Assembly: GCA_024692105.1 (NCBI GenBank)
Contig: JAILMZ010000122.1
Coordinates: 1 to 20,895, forward strand
Reading direction: 5' to 3'
DNA from: Saccharofermentans sp.
Lineage (GTDB): Bacteria; Bacillota_A; Clostridia; Saccharofermentanales; Saccharofermentanaceae
DNA: 20,895 nt
Shown here: positions 14,004-20,895 of the stretch, in pieces
Layout of the letters: each line of letters starts with the position of its first letter
Numbering within the stretch: position 1 is the first letter of the stretch
The notes under the pieces: model-generated
What the model saw: only the letters and a program-made list of their open reading frames with translations
Database searches by the model: none
What the model was told of the DNA's origin: nothing
Position numbers and translations under genes: made by a program

Positions 14004-14957
14004 ATGGATAGTATCGAGACCTACAAGACATCTGCGAGTGCCAAGATCAACCTCTTCCTCAGGGTTTGCGGGAGGTTGCCCAACGGTTATCACAGACTTT
14101 ACACGGTAATGCAGGAGATCGATTATTGTGATGAACTGGTCGTCTCGATCGGAGGCGAAGGTCCCTCGGAGATCGTCGTTGAGTGCAAAGGAAGGACCGA
14201 TATAGTTCCCAAGAAGAATCTTTGCTATAAGGCAGCCGACAGATTCTATGCTTCCCTTCACAACAAGCTTGCCGCAGAGGGCAGCACTGATTATCAGGAC
14301 GGTTTTCCCCGTACGGTCATCAAGCTTACGAAGAGGATACCTTCTGAGTCCGGCATGGGAGGCGGAAGTTCGGATGCGGCGTCCGTGCTTATCGTCCTGC
14401 AGGAACATTTCGGGAGTCCCTTCACGGAAGAAGAACTCGGCAAGCTCGCAGTCAATGTCGGAGCTGACGTGCCGTTCTTCCTTTACGGCGGTACCTGCCT
14501 GTGCGAGAGCGTGGGAGAGGACATAACGCCGCTTGCAAGCCTTTCGGGCCTTCCCGTATTGATAGTAAAACCTGCCGAAGGCGTGTCCACGCCCGAGTGT
14601 TTCAAGGCGATAGATTCAGCTGAACTTCAGCAGATAGATAACGATGCATACACGGAATATGTCTCGGGTCTTACGAAAGAGGAGGATTCTCTTTCGGATA
14701 AGCTTGAAGCGTTCCTTGCAGGAGGAGATCTTCTGGTAAATGATCTTCAGGCACCTGCCATAGAAGCAGTCCCGCAGATAGGGGAGGTCATCGAAGCCCT
14801 TAAGGAAGCGGGAGCTCCGTATGCCGCCATGACCGGTTCGGGAAGCGCGGTTTTTGCACTTTTCGATTCCGAAGAGAAGGCAAACGAAGTAGCCGAAGCG
14901 GTCAAGAATGATCCGCGTGCAAAGGATTGCCGCATAGAATTAACCCAGACTGTTTGA
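14004..14957 (+). CDS. ispE: 4-diphosphocytidyl-2-C-methyl-D-erythritol kinase
   Basis: 317 aa. GHMP kinase of the non-mevalonate (MEP) isoprenoid pathway. N-terminal SASAKINLFLRVCGRLPNGYH with the catalytic-site Lys; ATP loop SGMGGGSSDAASVL; VGADVPFFLYGG, and the C-terminal MTGSGSAVFALF motif. Start: ATG 14004 is used; an in-frame TTG at 13998 is possible. Neither has a normal ribosome site, and TAAAAT at 13992-13997 is placed so that transcription could begin at or next to the ATG, so a leaderless mRNA is possible (inference; the -35 is poor). The 3' end overlaps the convergent GNAT gene by 18 bp. Confidence 0.95.
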   Translation: MDSIETYKTSASAKINLFLRVCGRLPNGYHRLYTVMQEIDYCDELVVSIGGEGPSEIVVECKGRTDIVPKKNLCYKAADRFYASLHNKLAAEGSTDYQDGFPRTVIKLTKRIPSESGMGGGSSDAASVLIVLQEHFGSPFTEEELGKLAVNVGADVPFFLYGGTCLCESVGEDITPLASLSGLPVLIVKPAEGVSTPECFKAIDSAELQQIDNDAYTEYVSGLTKEEDSLSDKLEAFLAGGDLLVNDLQAPAIEAVPQIGEVIEALKEAGAPYAAMTGSGSAVFALFDSEEKANEVAEAVKNDPRAKDCRIELTQTV

Positions 14958-15467
14958 GAACAGTCCGCGGTCGTAGCCTCTCGAATCCTCGTGATCGATG
15001 AGTTCGAATCCGCGGTTCTTATAGAATTCCACCATGTATTTGTTTGTAGCGGAAGAGTGCAGGAGTACTGCGCCGCAGTCCGCTGCTTTTGCAAGTGCGA
15101 TCGCGCGGTTGACCAGTTCGATGCCGAGGCCCTCATTCCTCAGGTCTTCGCGGACGGCAAAGCGCGAAATGTATCCGACTCTTGTAAAGCCCGACAGGTA
15201 GTCCAGTGTCTTGCGTGAGAAACTAAGCCTCTGCGGAGTATCTATAACATTGAATGTAATGGTCGCGACGATGGAATCTCCGTCCAGGCAGCACAGACAG
15301 CTGCACCTCTTGATCCTGTCTTCGATATCCGCGATGTCCTCGTTCATTGCCTCGAGCATCTCGGCGGGTATATTGGATCTTGTGCAGTAAGTATGCATCG
15401 CAGCCTTCAAGAGGCGCGACAGTTCGGGTGCGTCTGACAGTTCTGCTTCGCGGAATGTGTACGGCAT
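14940..15467 (-). CDS. GNAT-family N-acetyltransferase at the end of the arginine operon
   Basis: 175 aa, single GNAT domain. N-terminal FREAELSDAPELSRLL, central strand GDSIVATITFNV, acetyl-CoA motif RFAVREDLRNEGLGIELV (R-x-x-G-x-G at 110-115) and motif-B-like VEFYKNRGFELIDHE. Substrate unknown. Its ATG overlaps the argF stop in TGATG (1-nt overlap), so it is translationally coupled to argF and co-transcribed with argCBDF. No argJ is in the operon, so an N-acetylglutamate synthase role is possible; single-domain GNAT NAGS enzymes of similar size occur in mycobacteria. A protein-modifying or detoxifying acetyltransferase is equally possible. Confidence 0.82.
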   Translation of the reverse strand: MPYTFREAELSDAPELSRLLKAAMHTYCTRSNIPAEMLEAMNEDIADIEDRIKRCSCLCCLDGDSIVATITFNVIDTPQRLSFSRKTLDYLSGFTRVGYISRFAVREDLRNEGLGIELVNRAIALAKAADCGAVLLHSSATNKYMVEFYKNRGFELIDHEDSRGYDRGLFSNSLG

Positions 15468-16390
15468 CAGTTCAGATAGCAGTTGACCAGGATAGCCTTG
15501 TGGGCATGAAGCCTGTTCTCGGCCTCGTCGAAAACAACGCTCTGGGGACCGTCGATGACATCTTCCGTTACCTCATAACCTCTGTATGCGGGGAGGCAGT
15601 GGAGGAAGATGGCATCCTTCTTGGCAACGCCCATGAGCTTGCTGTTTACCTGATAATCCTTAAAGATCTCGACTCTCTTGGCCTTCTCTTCTTCCTGGCC
15701 CATCGATGTCCATGTATCGGTGTAGATGACATCCGCACCGTCTGCAGCTTCGAAAGGATCTGTCGTCATCAGGATCTTGGATCCTGTGATCTCGGCATCT
15801 TCCTGCGCCTGCTTAACATACTTGTCGGGGCAGGTATAGTCAGCGGGAGATCCGATGGCAACATCCATTCCTGCTTTTGCGCAAGCCTGGAGAAGTGAGT
15901 TTGCAACATTGTTGCCGTCACCTACGTAGCAGAGCTTAAGGCCCTTGAGATCACCCTTGTGTTCCTTGATGGTAAGAAGGTCTGCGAGCATCTGTGTGGG
16001 ATGCTGGTCGTCCGTAAGTCCGTTGATTACGGGGATCGAACCATATTTGGCAAGATCTTCTACATCGCTGTGCTTGAAGGTCCTGATCATGATGCCGTCG
16101 ACCATTCCCGAGAGAACGTGCGCGGTGTCATAGATGGTCTCGCCCCTTCCGATCTGAATGTCGTTGTTGCTGAGGAAGAGTGCCTGACCGCCTAACTGGT
16201 ACATGCCGACTTCAAAAGAGACCCTCGTTCTTGTAGAGGACTTTGTGAAGATCATGGCAAGAGTCTTGCCCTTGAGATAGTGGTGCTCGATCCCTGCCTT
16301 TGTCTTTGCCTTCATGTCTGCTGCGATATCGAGCAGGTAAGGAAGTTCATCTATTGCGACGTCTTCGTGGAAATCTATATAATGCTTCAT
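15467..16390 (-). CDS. argF: Ornithine carbamoyltransferase
   Basis: 307 aa. It condenses ornithine with carbamoyl phosphate to citrulline. Carbamoyl-phosphate motif SSTRTRVSFEV, then GRGETIYDTAHVLSGMVDGIMIRTF, HPTQMLADLLT, and the ornithine-side FLHCLPAYRGYEV with the OTC-specific HCLP; all catalytic residues are present. ATG follows AAGGAGATTAACAAA, 18 nt after the argD stop. Fourth gene of the operon. Confidence 0.97.
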   Translation of the reverse strand: MKHYIDFHEDVAIDELPYLLDIAADMKAKTKAGIEHHYLKGKTLAMIFTKSSTRTRVSFEVGMYQLGGQALFLSNNDIQIGRGETIYDTAHVLSGMVDGIMIRTFKHSDVEDLAKYGSIPVINGLTDDQHPTQMLADLLTIKEHKGDLKGLKLCYVGDGNNVANSLLQACAKAGMDVAIGSPADYTCPDKYVKQAQEDAEITGSKILMTTDPFEAADGADVIYTDTWTSMGQEEEKAKRVEIFKDYQVNSKLMGVAKKDAIFLHCLPAYRGYEVTEDVIDGPQSVVFDEAENRLHAHKAILVNCYLN

Positions 16391-16408
16391 TTTGTTAATC
16401 TCCTTAAA

Positions 16409-17770
16409 TTACATGTCATCGTCATTGGGTGCCGTTGTCTCGGCAGCGGGCGCTGCGGGTGCTTCCTTTTCTTCGGGGATCTTGTCAAAAGATGCCACGC
16501 TTACCTGCTTGGAGGTTGAAGGAAGCTTGTCCTTGATGGCTGAAAGAATTCCCTTCTTAACGGGGAGGGTATTCTGCAGGATCTTATCCAGCGTCTTGCA
16601 GAAGGTATCGATCTCCTTCTTTCCGATTATGAGCGGGGGAGCGATCCTGATCGTAGAAGTGCCGATCGAGCTTACCAGGATGCCGTTCTGGAAGAGTTCT
16701 ATCATCATCTGAGAAGCTGAGATGCGCTCATCGAATTCGATTCCGATAAGAAGACCCATGCCCCTGATGTCTGTGATGCAGTCGTACTTAGCTTTGAGCT
16801 TACCGAGCTTATCGAGCAGATATACATTCATATCGTTGACGTTAACAAGGATATTATCCTCTCTGATCGTATCGAGGACTGCATTTGCTGCTGCGCAAGC
16901 CAGGGGGTTGCCGCCGAAGGTCGAACCGTGATCTCCTACATGGAATCCGGTCGCCGCTTCATCGCTGCAGAGCATTGCTCCGATCGGGACTCCGCCTGCA
17001 AGACCTTTTGCGAGCGTAACGATATCGGGGGTGATGCCGTACCTTTCGTAGCAGAACATCATGCCTGTCCTGCCGATACCGGTCTGTACCTCGTCGATGA
17101 TGAGGAGGATGCCGTTGTCGCGGCAGAAGTTTGCGACGAGTTTCGCATACTCGATGTTAGCCGGGTGCACGCCGCTCTCGCCCTGGATGAGCTCAAGCAT
17201 TACCGCTGCAGTCTTGGTACCGCACGCAGCCTTGAGTGCCTCGAAATCGTTGAACGGAACATACGTAAAACCGGGCATTACGGGTGCGAAAGGCGCGCTG
17301 AACTTGGGCTGGCCCGTAGCTGCGATCGTGCCGAGAGTCCTTCCGTGGAAGCTCATCTTGGCAGTAACGATCTCATACTTATTCTCGCCCTTGTAGTGGA
17401 AATAACCGCGAGCGAGCTTAATGGCAGCTTCGTTGGCCTCAGCTCCGGAATTGCAGAAGAAGGCCTTGTCGGCAAAGCTGTTCTTGCAGAGTTTGTAAGC
17501 GAGCTCTGATCTTCCGGGGATGTAGTAGTAATTGCAGCAGTGGATGAGTTCTCCTGCCTGCTTCTTGATCGCGCCTACGAGCTTCGGATGAGCGTGGCCC
17601 AGCGAATTGACTGCGATGCCGCCGATCATGTCGATGTATTTGGTGCCCTGAGTATCAGTAAGATAGCAGCCCTTGCCCTTTACGAAAGCAACCGGGAGGG
17701 GATTGAACACCTGAAGGTAATAGTTCTTATCAAAATCCTGTATCAGGGAGAGATCATTTTCTATACTCAT
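16409..17770 (-). CDS. argD: Acetylornithine aminotransferase with extra C-terminal tail
   Basis: 453 aa, against about 390-400 usual. PLP transaminase class III, converting N-acetylglutamate semialdehyde to N-acetylornithine. [42 protein letters not shown] (PLP Lys) and [15 protein letters not shown] are intact. The core ends near residue 404; the last ~50 residues form a Lys/Ser then Ala/Pro/Glu-rich tail ending in Asp-Asp-Asp-Met. Start ATG 17770 overlaps the end of argB by 17 bp; the AGGAG is 13 nt upstream, a long spacing. Related 4-aminobutyrate or succinylornithine transaminases share the motifs, but the operon decides the call. Confidence 0.95.
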   Translation of the reverse strand: MSIENDLSLIQDFDKNYYLQVFNPLPVAFVKGKGCYLTDTQGTKYIDMIGGIAVNSLGHAHPKLVGAIKKQAGELIHCCNYYYIPGRSELAYKLCKNSFADKAFFCNSGAEANEAAIKLARGYFHYKGENKYEIVTAKMSFHGRTLGTIAATGQPKFSAPFAPVMPGFTYVPFNDFEALKAACGTKTAAVMLELIQGESGVHPANIEYAKLVANFCRDNGILLIIDEVQTGIGRTGMMFCYERYGITPDIVTLAKGLAGGVPIGAMLCSDEAATGFHVGDHGSTFGGNPLACAAANAVLDTIREDNILVNVNDMNVYLLDKLGKLKAKYDCITDIRGMGLLIGIEFDERISASQMMIELFQNGILVSSIGTSTIRIAPPLIIGKKEIDTFCKTLDKILQNTLPVKKGILSAIKDKLPSTSKQVSVASFDKIPEEKEAPAAPAAETTAPNDDDM

Positions 17771-18698
17771 AATTTTCTTTTTTCTCCTTTATTATCATCG
17801 TGCCTATGCCGTTCTTGGTGAATATCTCGAGTATGATCGAGTGCGGTATCCTGCCGTCTATTATGTGTGCGCGGCTGACACCGCGTCTTACGGTATCGAG
17901 GCATCCGCCGATCTTGGGGATCATGCCTCCGGAGATTATTCCTCGGTCGATGCAGTCCTGAACATCCGATTCGTCCAATACTGGAATGATCCTGTCCGTG
18001 CCGTCTTCAAGCTTTTCGAGGACGCCGCCGACATCCGTCAGCATGATGAGTTTGGATGCCTGGAGTGCGACTGCGATCTCCGATGCAACGGTATCTGCGT
18101 TGATGTTGTAACTCTGGCCGTCAGCGCCCACGCCGATGGGGGCAATGACGGGGATGTACTCGTCGTTGGCGAGCATGGAGATGACCTTTGTGTTGATCTT
18201 CTTGATCTTGCCGACATATCCGATGTCAACGGGGTTCCCGTCCGCATCCTCGGTCATCTTCTCTGCCTCGATGAGATTGCCGTCGATGCCTGAGATGCCG
18301 ATCGCTTTCGCGCCCTTGCCGCAGAGAACGGATACGATCTCCTTGTTGGTCTTGCCGATAAGTACCATCTGCGCATAGCCCATTGTCTCGCTGTCCGTGT
18401 ACCTGAGGCCGTTGACGAAAGTCGACTCCTTGCCGACTGTCTCGAGCATGGTGTTGATATCAGGGCCGCCTCCGTGAACGATGACGGGATTGATACCTAC
18501 CAGTTTTAAGAGAGTGATGTCATCCATGACAGTCTGCTTGAGTCCGTCGTTGACCATCGCATTTCCGCCGTACTTGATGACTATCGTCTGACCCCTCATC
18601 TTCCTGATGTAGGGAAGAGCCTCGGTGAGAACCGCAGCCCTGTTGACCATATTCTGCATATCGCCCGTTATCTCGGGCATCTTTACCTGTCCTGCCAT
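17754..18698 (-). CDS. argB: Acetylglutamate kinase, arginine-sensitive type
   Basis: 314 aa. Amino-acid kinase fold: [61 protein letters not shown] ~30-residue N-terminal helix before the kinase core ([19 protein letters not shown]), together with the C-terminal [25 protein letters not shown], is the signature of hexameric, arginine-inhibited NAGK. In such enzymes feedback sits at this step, usual for pathways that recycle the acetyl group with ArgJ, yet no ArgJ is nearby. ATG is one base after the argC stop. Confidence 0.97.
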   Translation of the reverse strand: MAGQVKMPEITGDMQNMVNRAAVLTEALPYIRKMRGQTIVIKYGGNAMVNDGLKQTVMDDITLLKLVGINPVIVHGGGPDINTMLETVGKESTFVNGLRYTDSETMGYAQMVLIGKTNKEIVSVLCGKGAKAIGISGIDGNLIEAEKMTEDADGNPVDIGYVGKIKKINTKVISMLANDEYIPVIAPIGVGADGQSYNINADTVASEIAVALQASKLIMLTDVGGVLEKLEDGTDRIIPVLDESDVQDCIDRGIISGGMIPKIGGCLDTVRRGVSRAHIIDGRIPHSIILEIFTKNGIGTMIIKEKKENYEYRK

Positions 18699-18699
18699 A

Positions 18700-19764
18700 T
18701 TACACGCCTCTTACTATATCTTTGAGTCCGGTCTCTTCGGGGAGTCCGAACATAACGTTTGCCGCCTGGATCGCCTGAAGTGCAGCGCCCTTGCCGAGAT
18801 TGTCCTGTGCCGCGAAAAGCTTGATCATGCCAGTGTCTGCATCATATGCACCGTTGACTTCGATGTAGTTGGAACCATTTACGGCCTTTACATCCGGCAT
18901 GACGCCTTCGGGAAGCGCACGTACGAACTGCTCGTCCTTGTAGAATTCCTGATAGATGCCGTTGATTGCCGAAGACGATACATCTTTGAAGTCTTCCGAA
19001 GGCTTTACATAGATCGTATTCAGCATGCCTCGCTTAAAGGGTGCGAGGTGGGGAGTGAAGGTGACTGTGATGTCACCGGGCTTGCCGCCTGCCAGGAAAG
19101 AACATTTCTCGGATATCTCCGTCGTGTGTCTGTGGCCGACAACGCCGTAAGGCTTGAAGGAATCGTCCTCTTCGCAGAACGCGTAAGCGAGATCTGCTTT
19201 TCTTCCCGCACCGGATACACCGGATACCGCATCTATAATTATAGTGTCTTTCTTAATTAAACTATTCTTAAGAAAAGGCGCGAGCGCGATCAGCGAGCAT
19301 GTCGGATAGCATCCGGGGTTTGCAACGAGCCTTGCTGTCTTAAGCTCTTCCCTATAGAACTCGGGCAGTCCGTATACGGCTTCTTCCAGAAGTTCGGGAT
19401 GCGGATGATCGAGTTTGTATGACTTCTCGTATGTAGCGAGGTCCTTGTACCTGAAATCTCCGCTGTGGTCGATGACCCTTGTGCCTGCCTCAAGAAGAAC
19501 GGGTACTGTTGCGGAAGAAACGCCGTGGGGGAGGGCAGTGATAACGAAATCGCTCTCCTTTCCGACCTCTGCCGGATCCTTGTCGCTCAGCACGGTATCA
19601 CACACTCCGCGGAATACGGGGTATACATCGGAGAACGCCTTTCCGGCAAAGCTCCTGCTGGTCAGTTCCTTTATCTCGAAAACAGGATGGGACACAAAAC
19701 CCCTTACGAGCTCCGCTCCGACGTAACCTGTTGCACCTATAATACTTACTTTAATACTATCCAT
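18700..19764 (-). CDS. argC: N-acetyl-gamma-glutamyl-phosphate reductase
   Basis: 354 aa. NADPH-binding [16 protein letters not shown] at the N-terminus, catalytic Cys in [14 protein letters not shown], and GHRHTTEIS for substrate binding. First gene of the arginine operon. The frame continues 23 codons upstream, but ATG 19764 is right because the dinucleotide fold begins there, the promoter lies just upstream (19802-19830), and GAGGGG precedes it at a rather long 12-nt spacing. Confidence 0.96.
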   Translation of the reverse strand: MDSIKVSIIGATGYVGAELVRGFVSHPVFEIKELTSRSFAGKAFSDVYPVFRGVCDTVLSDKDPAEVGKESDFVITALPHGVSSATVPVLLEAGTRVIDHSGDFRYKDLATYEKSYKLDHPHPELLEEAVYGLPEFYREELKTARLVANPGCYPTCSLIALAPFLKNSLIKKDTIIIDAVSGVSGAGRKADLAYAFCEEDDSFKPYGVVGHRHTTEISEKCSFLAGGKPGDITVTFTPHLAPFKRGMLNTIYVKPSEDFKDVSSSAINGIYQEFYKDEQFVRALPEGVMPDVKAVNGSNYIEVNGAYDADTGMIKLFAAQDNLGKGAALQAIQAANVMFGLPEETGLKDIVRGV

Positions 19765-19795
19765 ATATATACTACGCCCCTCGGCTATGTTAGAT

Positions 19796-19855
19796 TTATG
19801 CAATATAATGCATAAAAATACAATTGTCAACAATCAATTCAATATATTATTGCAT
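19796..19855. promoter_or_regulatory. Candidate ArgR operators at the argC promoter
   Basis: A palindrome TTATGCA-N6-TGCATAA (19796-19815) covers the -10; its core TGCATTATATTGCA resembles the ARG box TGAATwwwwATTCA. A second weaker dyad (CAATATATTATTG, 19840-19852, inside TTCAATATATTATTGCAT) lies upstream of the -35. Position fits repression by arginine-bound ArgR; the match is partial. Confidence 0.5.
19802..19830 (-). promoter_or_regulatory. Promoter of the argCBDF-GNAT operon
   Basis: On the minus strand TTGACA (19830-19825), exact 17-nt spacer, TATATT (19807-19802). Start near 19795; leader about 30 nt. Confidence 0.82.
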
Positions 19856-20034
19856 CCAAACCCACATATATAAGGTTACAATGCAGTTACATGCAGCCGG
19901 GCGCCGGGCGGATCGTCTGTCAGATAGCACAAAACATTGGGCTGCTTTGCACGCGCCGTAGTTGTCATGAAAACTTGTTTTTTTGTCTAATACTTACAAA
20001 AAACAAAATAGCGTATAGCAATAATAAACAAAAC
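19856..20034. other. Gene-poor leader region with a GC-rich patch
   Basis: No credible ORF. Within AT-rich DNA a GC-rich block at about 19892-19968 holds GCCGGGCGCCGGGCGG and a GCAGCC ... GGGCTGC pair that could close a structured RNA. An ATGCAG-TTAC-ATGCAG direct repeat precedes it (about 19879-19894). No convincing sigma-A promoter was found on the plus strand; TACAAT near 19876 is the nearest -10-like hexamer, with a poor -35. Confidence 0.4.
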
Positions 20035-20071
20035 AGGGCTTTGTTCATGACAAAAACCCTAATTTTTTTTT
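20035..20071 (+). terminator. Terminator in the leader upstream of the ABC ATPase gene
   Basis: AGGG-C-TTTGT and ACAAAAACCCT form an imperfect stem around TCATG, followed by AA and nine T. It faces rightward with no coding gene before it, so it ends a leader or small RNA, or attenuates the ABC gene. On the minus side the hairpin is followed by GTTTTGTTT, so it may act both ways. Confidence 0.65.
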
Positions 20072-20164
20072 GGGAATTATGTCATATAGTTATTTCAAAC
20101 CGCCTTTGTTAGTATTTCTGTATGAATTAGCCCGCCTAGGCGTGGCACCTTTGGAGGTAAGAAA

Positions 20165-20895
20165 ATGGCAAGTTTATCTTTCCAGCATGTTTACAAGAAG
20201 TATGAAGGCGGCGTTGTAGCTGTATCAGACTTTAATCTCGACGTTGCAGATAAGGAATTCGTTATCCTGGTAGGACCTTCCGGCTGCGGTAAGTCAACAA
20301 CTCTCCGTATGCTCGCTGGTCTCGAGGACATTTCCGAGGGCGAGATCTACATCGACGATCGTTGCGTTAACGACGTTCTTCCTAAGGACAGAGATATCGC
20401 GATGGTTTTCCAGAACTACGCTCTGTATCCGCACATGACAGTTCGCGACAACATGGCTTTCGCCCTTAAGCTCAGAAAGATGAGCAAGGACGAGATCAAC
20501 CGTCGTGTTGTTGAGGCAGCTAAGATCCTTGAGATCGAGCATCTCCTCGACAGAAAGCCTAAGGCTCTGTCCGGTGGTCAGCGCCAGAGAGTTGCTCTCG
20601 GCCGTGCTATCGTTCGTGACCCTAAGGTCTTCCTCATGGACGAGCCTCTCTCAAACCTCGATGCTAAGCTCCGTGTACAGATGCGTGTCGAGATCACAAA
20701 GCTCCACCACAGACTTAAGACAACATTCGTTTACGTTACACACGACCAGACCGAGGCTATGACCATGGGTACCAGAATCGTAGTCATGAAGGATGGTTTC
20801 ATCCAGCAGGTTGACTCTCCTACGGAGCTCTATGACAACCCGGTCAACACATTCGTTGCAGGATTCATCGGAATGCCTCCTATGAACTTCATCAA
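20165..20895 (+). CDS. Sugar ABC transporter ATP-binding protein (MsmK/UgpC type), 3' end outside window
   Basis: The first ~243 residues are visible; the frame is open to the right edge. Starts [13 protein letters not shown]. Walker [12 protein letters not shown]-loop [14 protein letters not shown], signature [16 protein letters not shown], Walker [18 protein letters not shown]-loop [11 protein letters not shown], and the start of the regulatory domain ([10 protein letters not shown]), typical of the ATPase shared by several carbohydrate ABC importers (maltodextrin, glycerol-3-phosphate, multiple sugars). ATG follows TTGGAGGTAAGAAA. Codon use is strongly biased to GTT, CGT, CTC and GCT, unlike the neighbours, suggesting high expression. 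A small GCCCGCC-TA-GGCG dyad lies just before the ribosome site. Confidence 0.93.
   Translation, partial: MASLSFQHVYKKYEGGVVAVSDFNLDVADKEFVILVGPSGCGKSTTLRMLAGLEDISEGEIYIDDRCVNDVLPKDRDIAMVFQNYALYPHMTVRDNMAFALKLRKMSKDEINRRVVEAAKILEIEHLLDRKPKALSGGQRQRVALGRAIVRDPKVFLMDEPLSNLDAKLRVQMRVEITKLHHRLKTTFVYVTHDQTEAMTMGTRIVVMKDGFIQQVDSPTELYDNPVNTFVAGFIGMPPMNFI

Noticed and set aside
19891..20112. 73-codon plus-strand frame in the leader region
   Set aside because: No ribosome site, odd composition, and it crosses the terminator at 20035-20071.
20143..20155. TGGCAC resembling a sigma-54 -24 element before the ABC gene
   Set aside because: The matching -12 TTGC is absent; the segment merges into the ribosome binding site.

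Overview
The window reads as a chromosomal segment of a low-to-mid GC Gram-positive anaerobe of the class Clostridia (Bacillota). The evidence is the SCIFF peptide with its radical SAM maturase, the Bacillota-type SRP RNA - dnaX - ybaB - recR block, Veg, formate-tetrahydrofolate ligase, an RqcP/YabO-type S4 protein next to a DivIC-like protein, and consensus sigma-A-type promoters with AGGAGG ribosome binding sites. I see no tRNA, 16S/23S/5S rRNA, CRISPR array, insertion sequence or prophage. The genus cannot be fixed from the sequence alone.

Layout, left to right. (1) 1-884: 3' part of a membrane-anchored C39-like peptidase whose catalytic Cys and His are both replaced. (2) 887-5876, minus strand: from its own promoter, a zinc-ribbon protein with a degenerate HD domain, then a hairpin/T-tract, an Orn/Lys/Arg decarboxylase, the SCIFF peptide gene scfA with a strong promoter, an internal terminator, the maturase scfB (TTG start), and an overlapping PfkB-family sugar-phosphate kinase. 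(3) 5877-6416: a gene-poor stretch holding a candidate minus-strand small RNA, then a small plus-strand gene of unknown function. (4) 6453-10463, minus: SRP RNA, dnaX, ybaB, recR, rqcP and a DivIC-like gene, the classic replication/repair housekeeping cluster. (5) 10479-13465, minus: fhs followed by an exported class-A beta-lactamase-like protein whose active-site motifs are gone. (6) 13479-14957: a divergent control region with two NrdR-box-like palindromes, then veg and ispE on the plus strand. (7) 14940-19830, minus: an arginine operon argC-argB-argD-argF ending in a GNAT acetyltransferase; argJ is absent. (8) 19831-20895: a 330-bp leader region with a GC-rich patch and a terminator, then the 5' part of an MsmK/UgpC-type sugar ABC ATPase.

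How it works together. Most genes are ordinary housekeeping. The unusual layer is (a) three separate proteins that keep an enzyme fold but have lost its catalytic residues (C39, HD, class A beta-lactamase), (b) a tandem NrdR-box pair, spaced as known pairs are, between fhs and veg, which would tie one-carbon/purine supply or Veg to deoxynucleotide sensing, (c) a multi-level arrangement favouring SCIFF peptide over its maturase, (d) a candidate C-rich small RNA at 5943-6018, and (e) an arginine operon without argJ but with a translationally coupled acetyltransferase. Operator, promoter and small-RNA calls come from reading motifs by eye and remain inferences.
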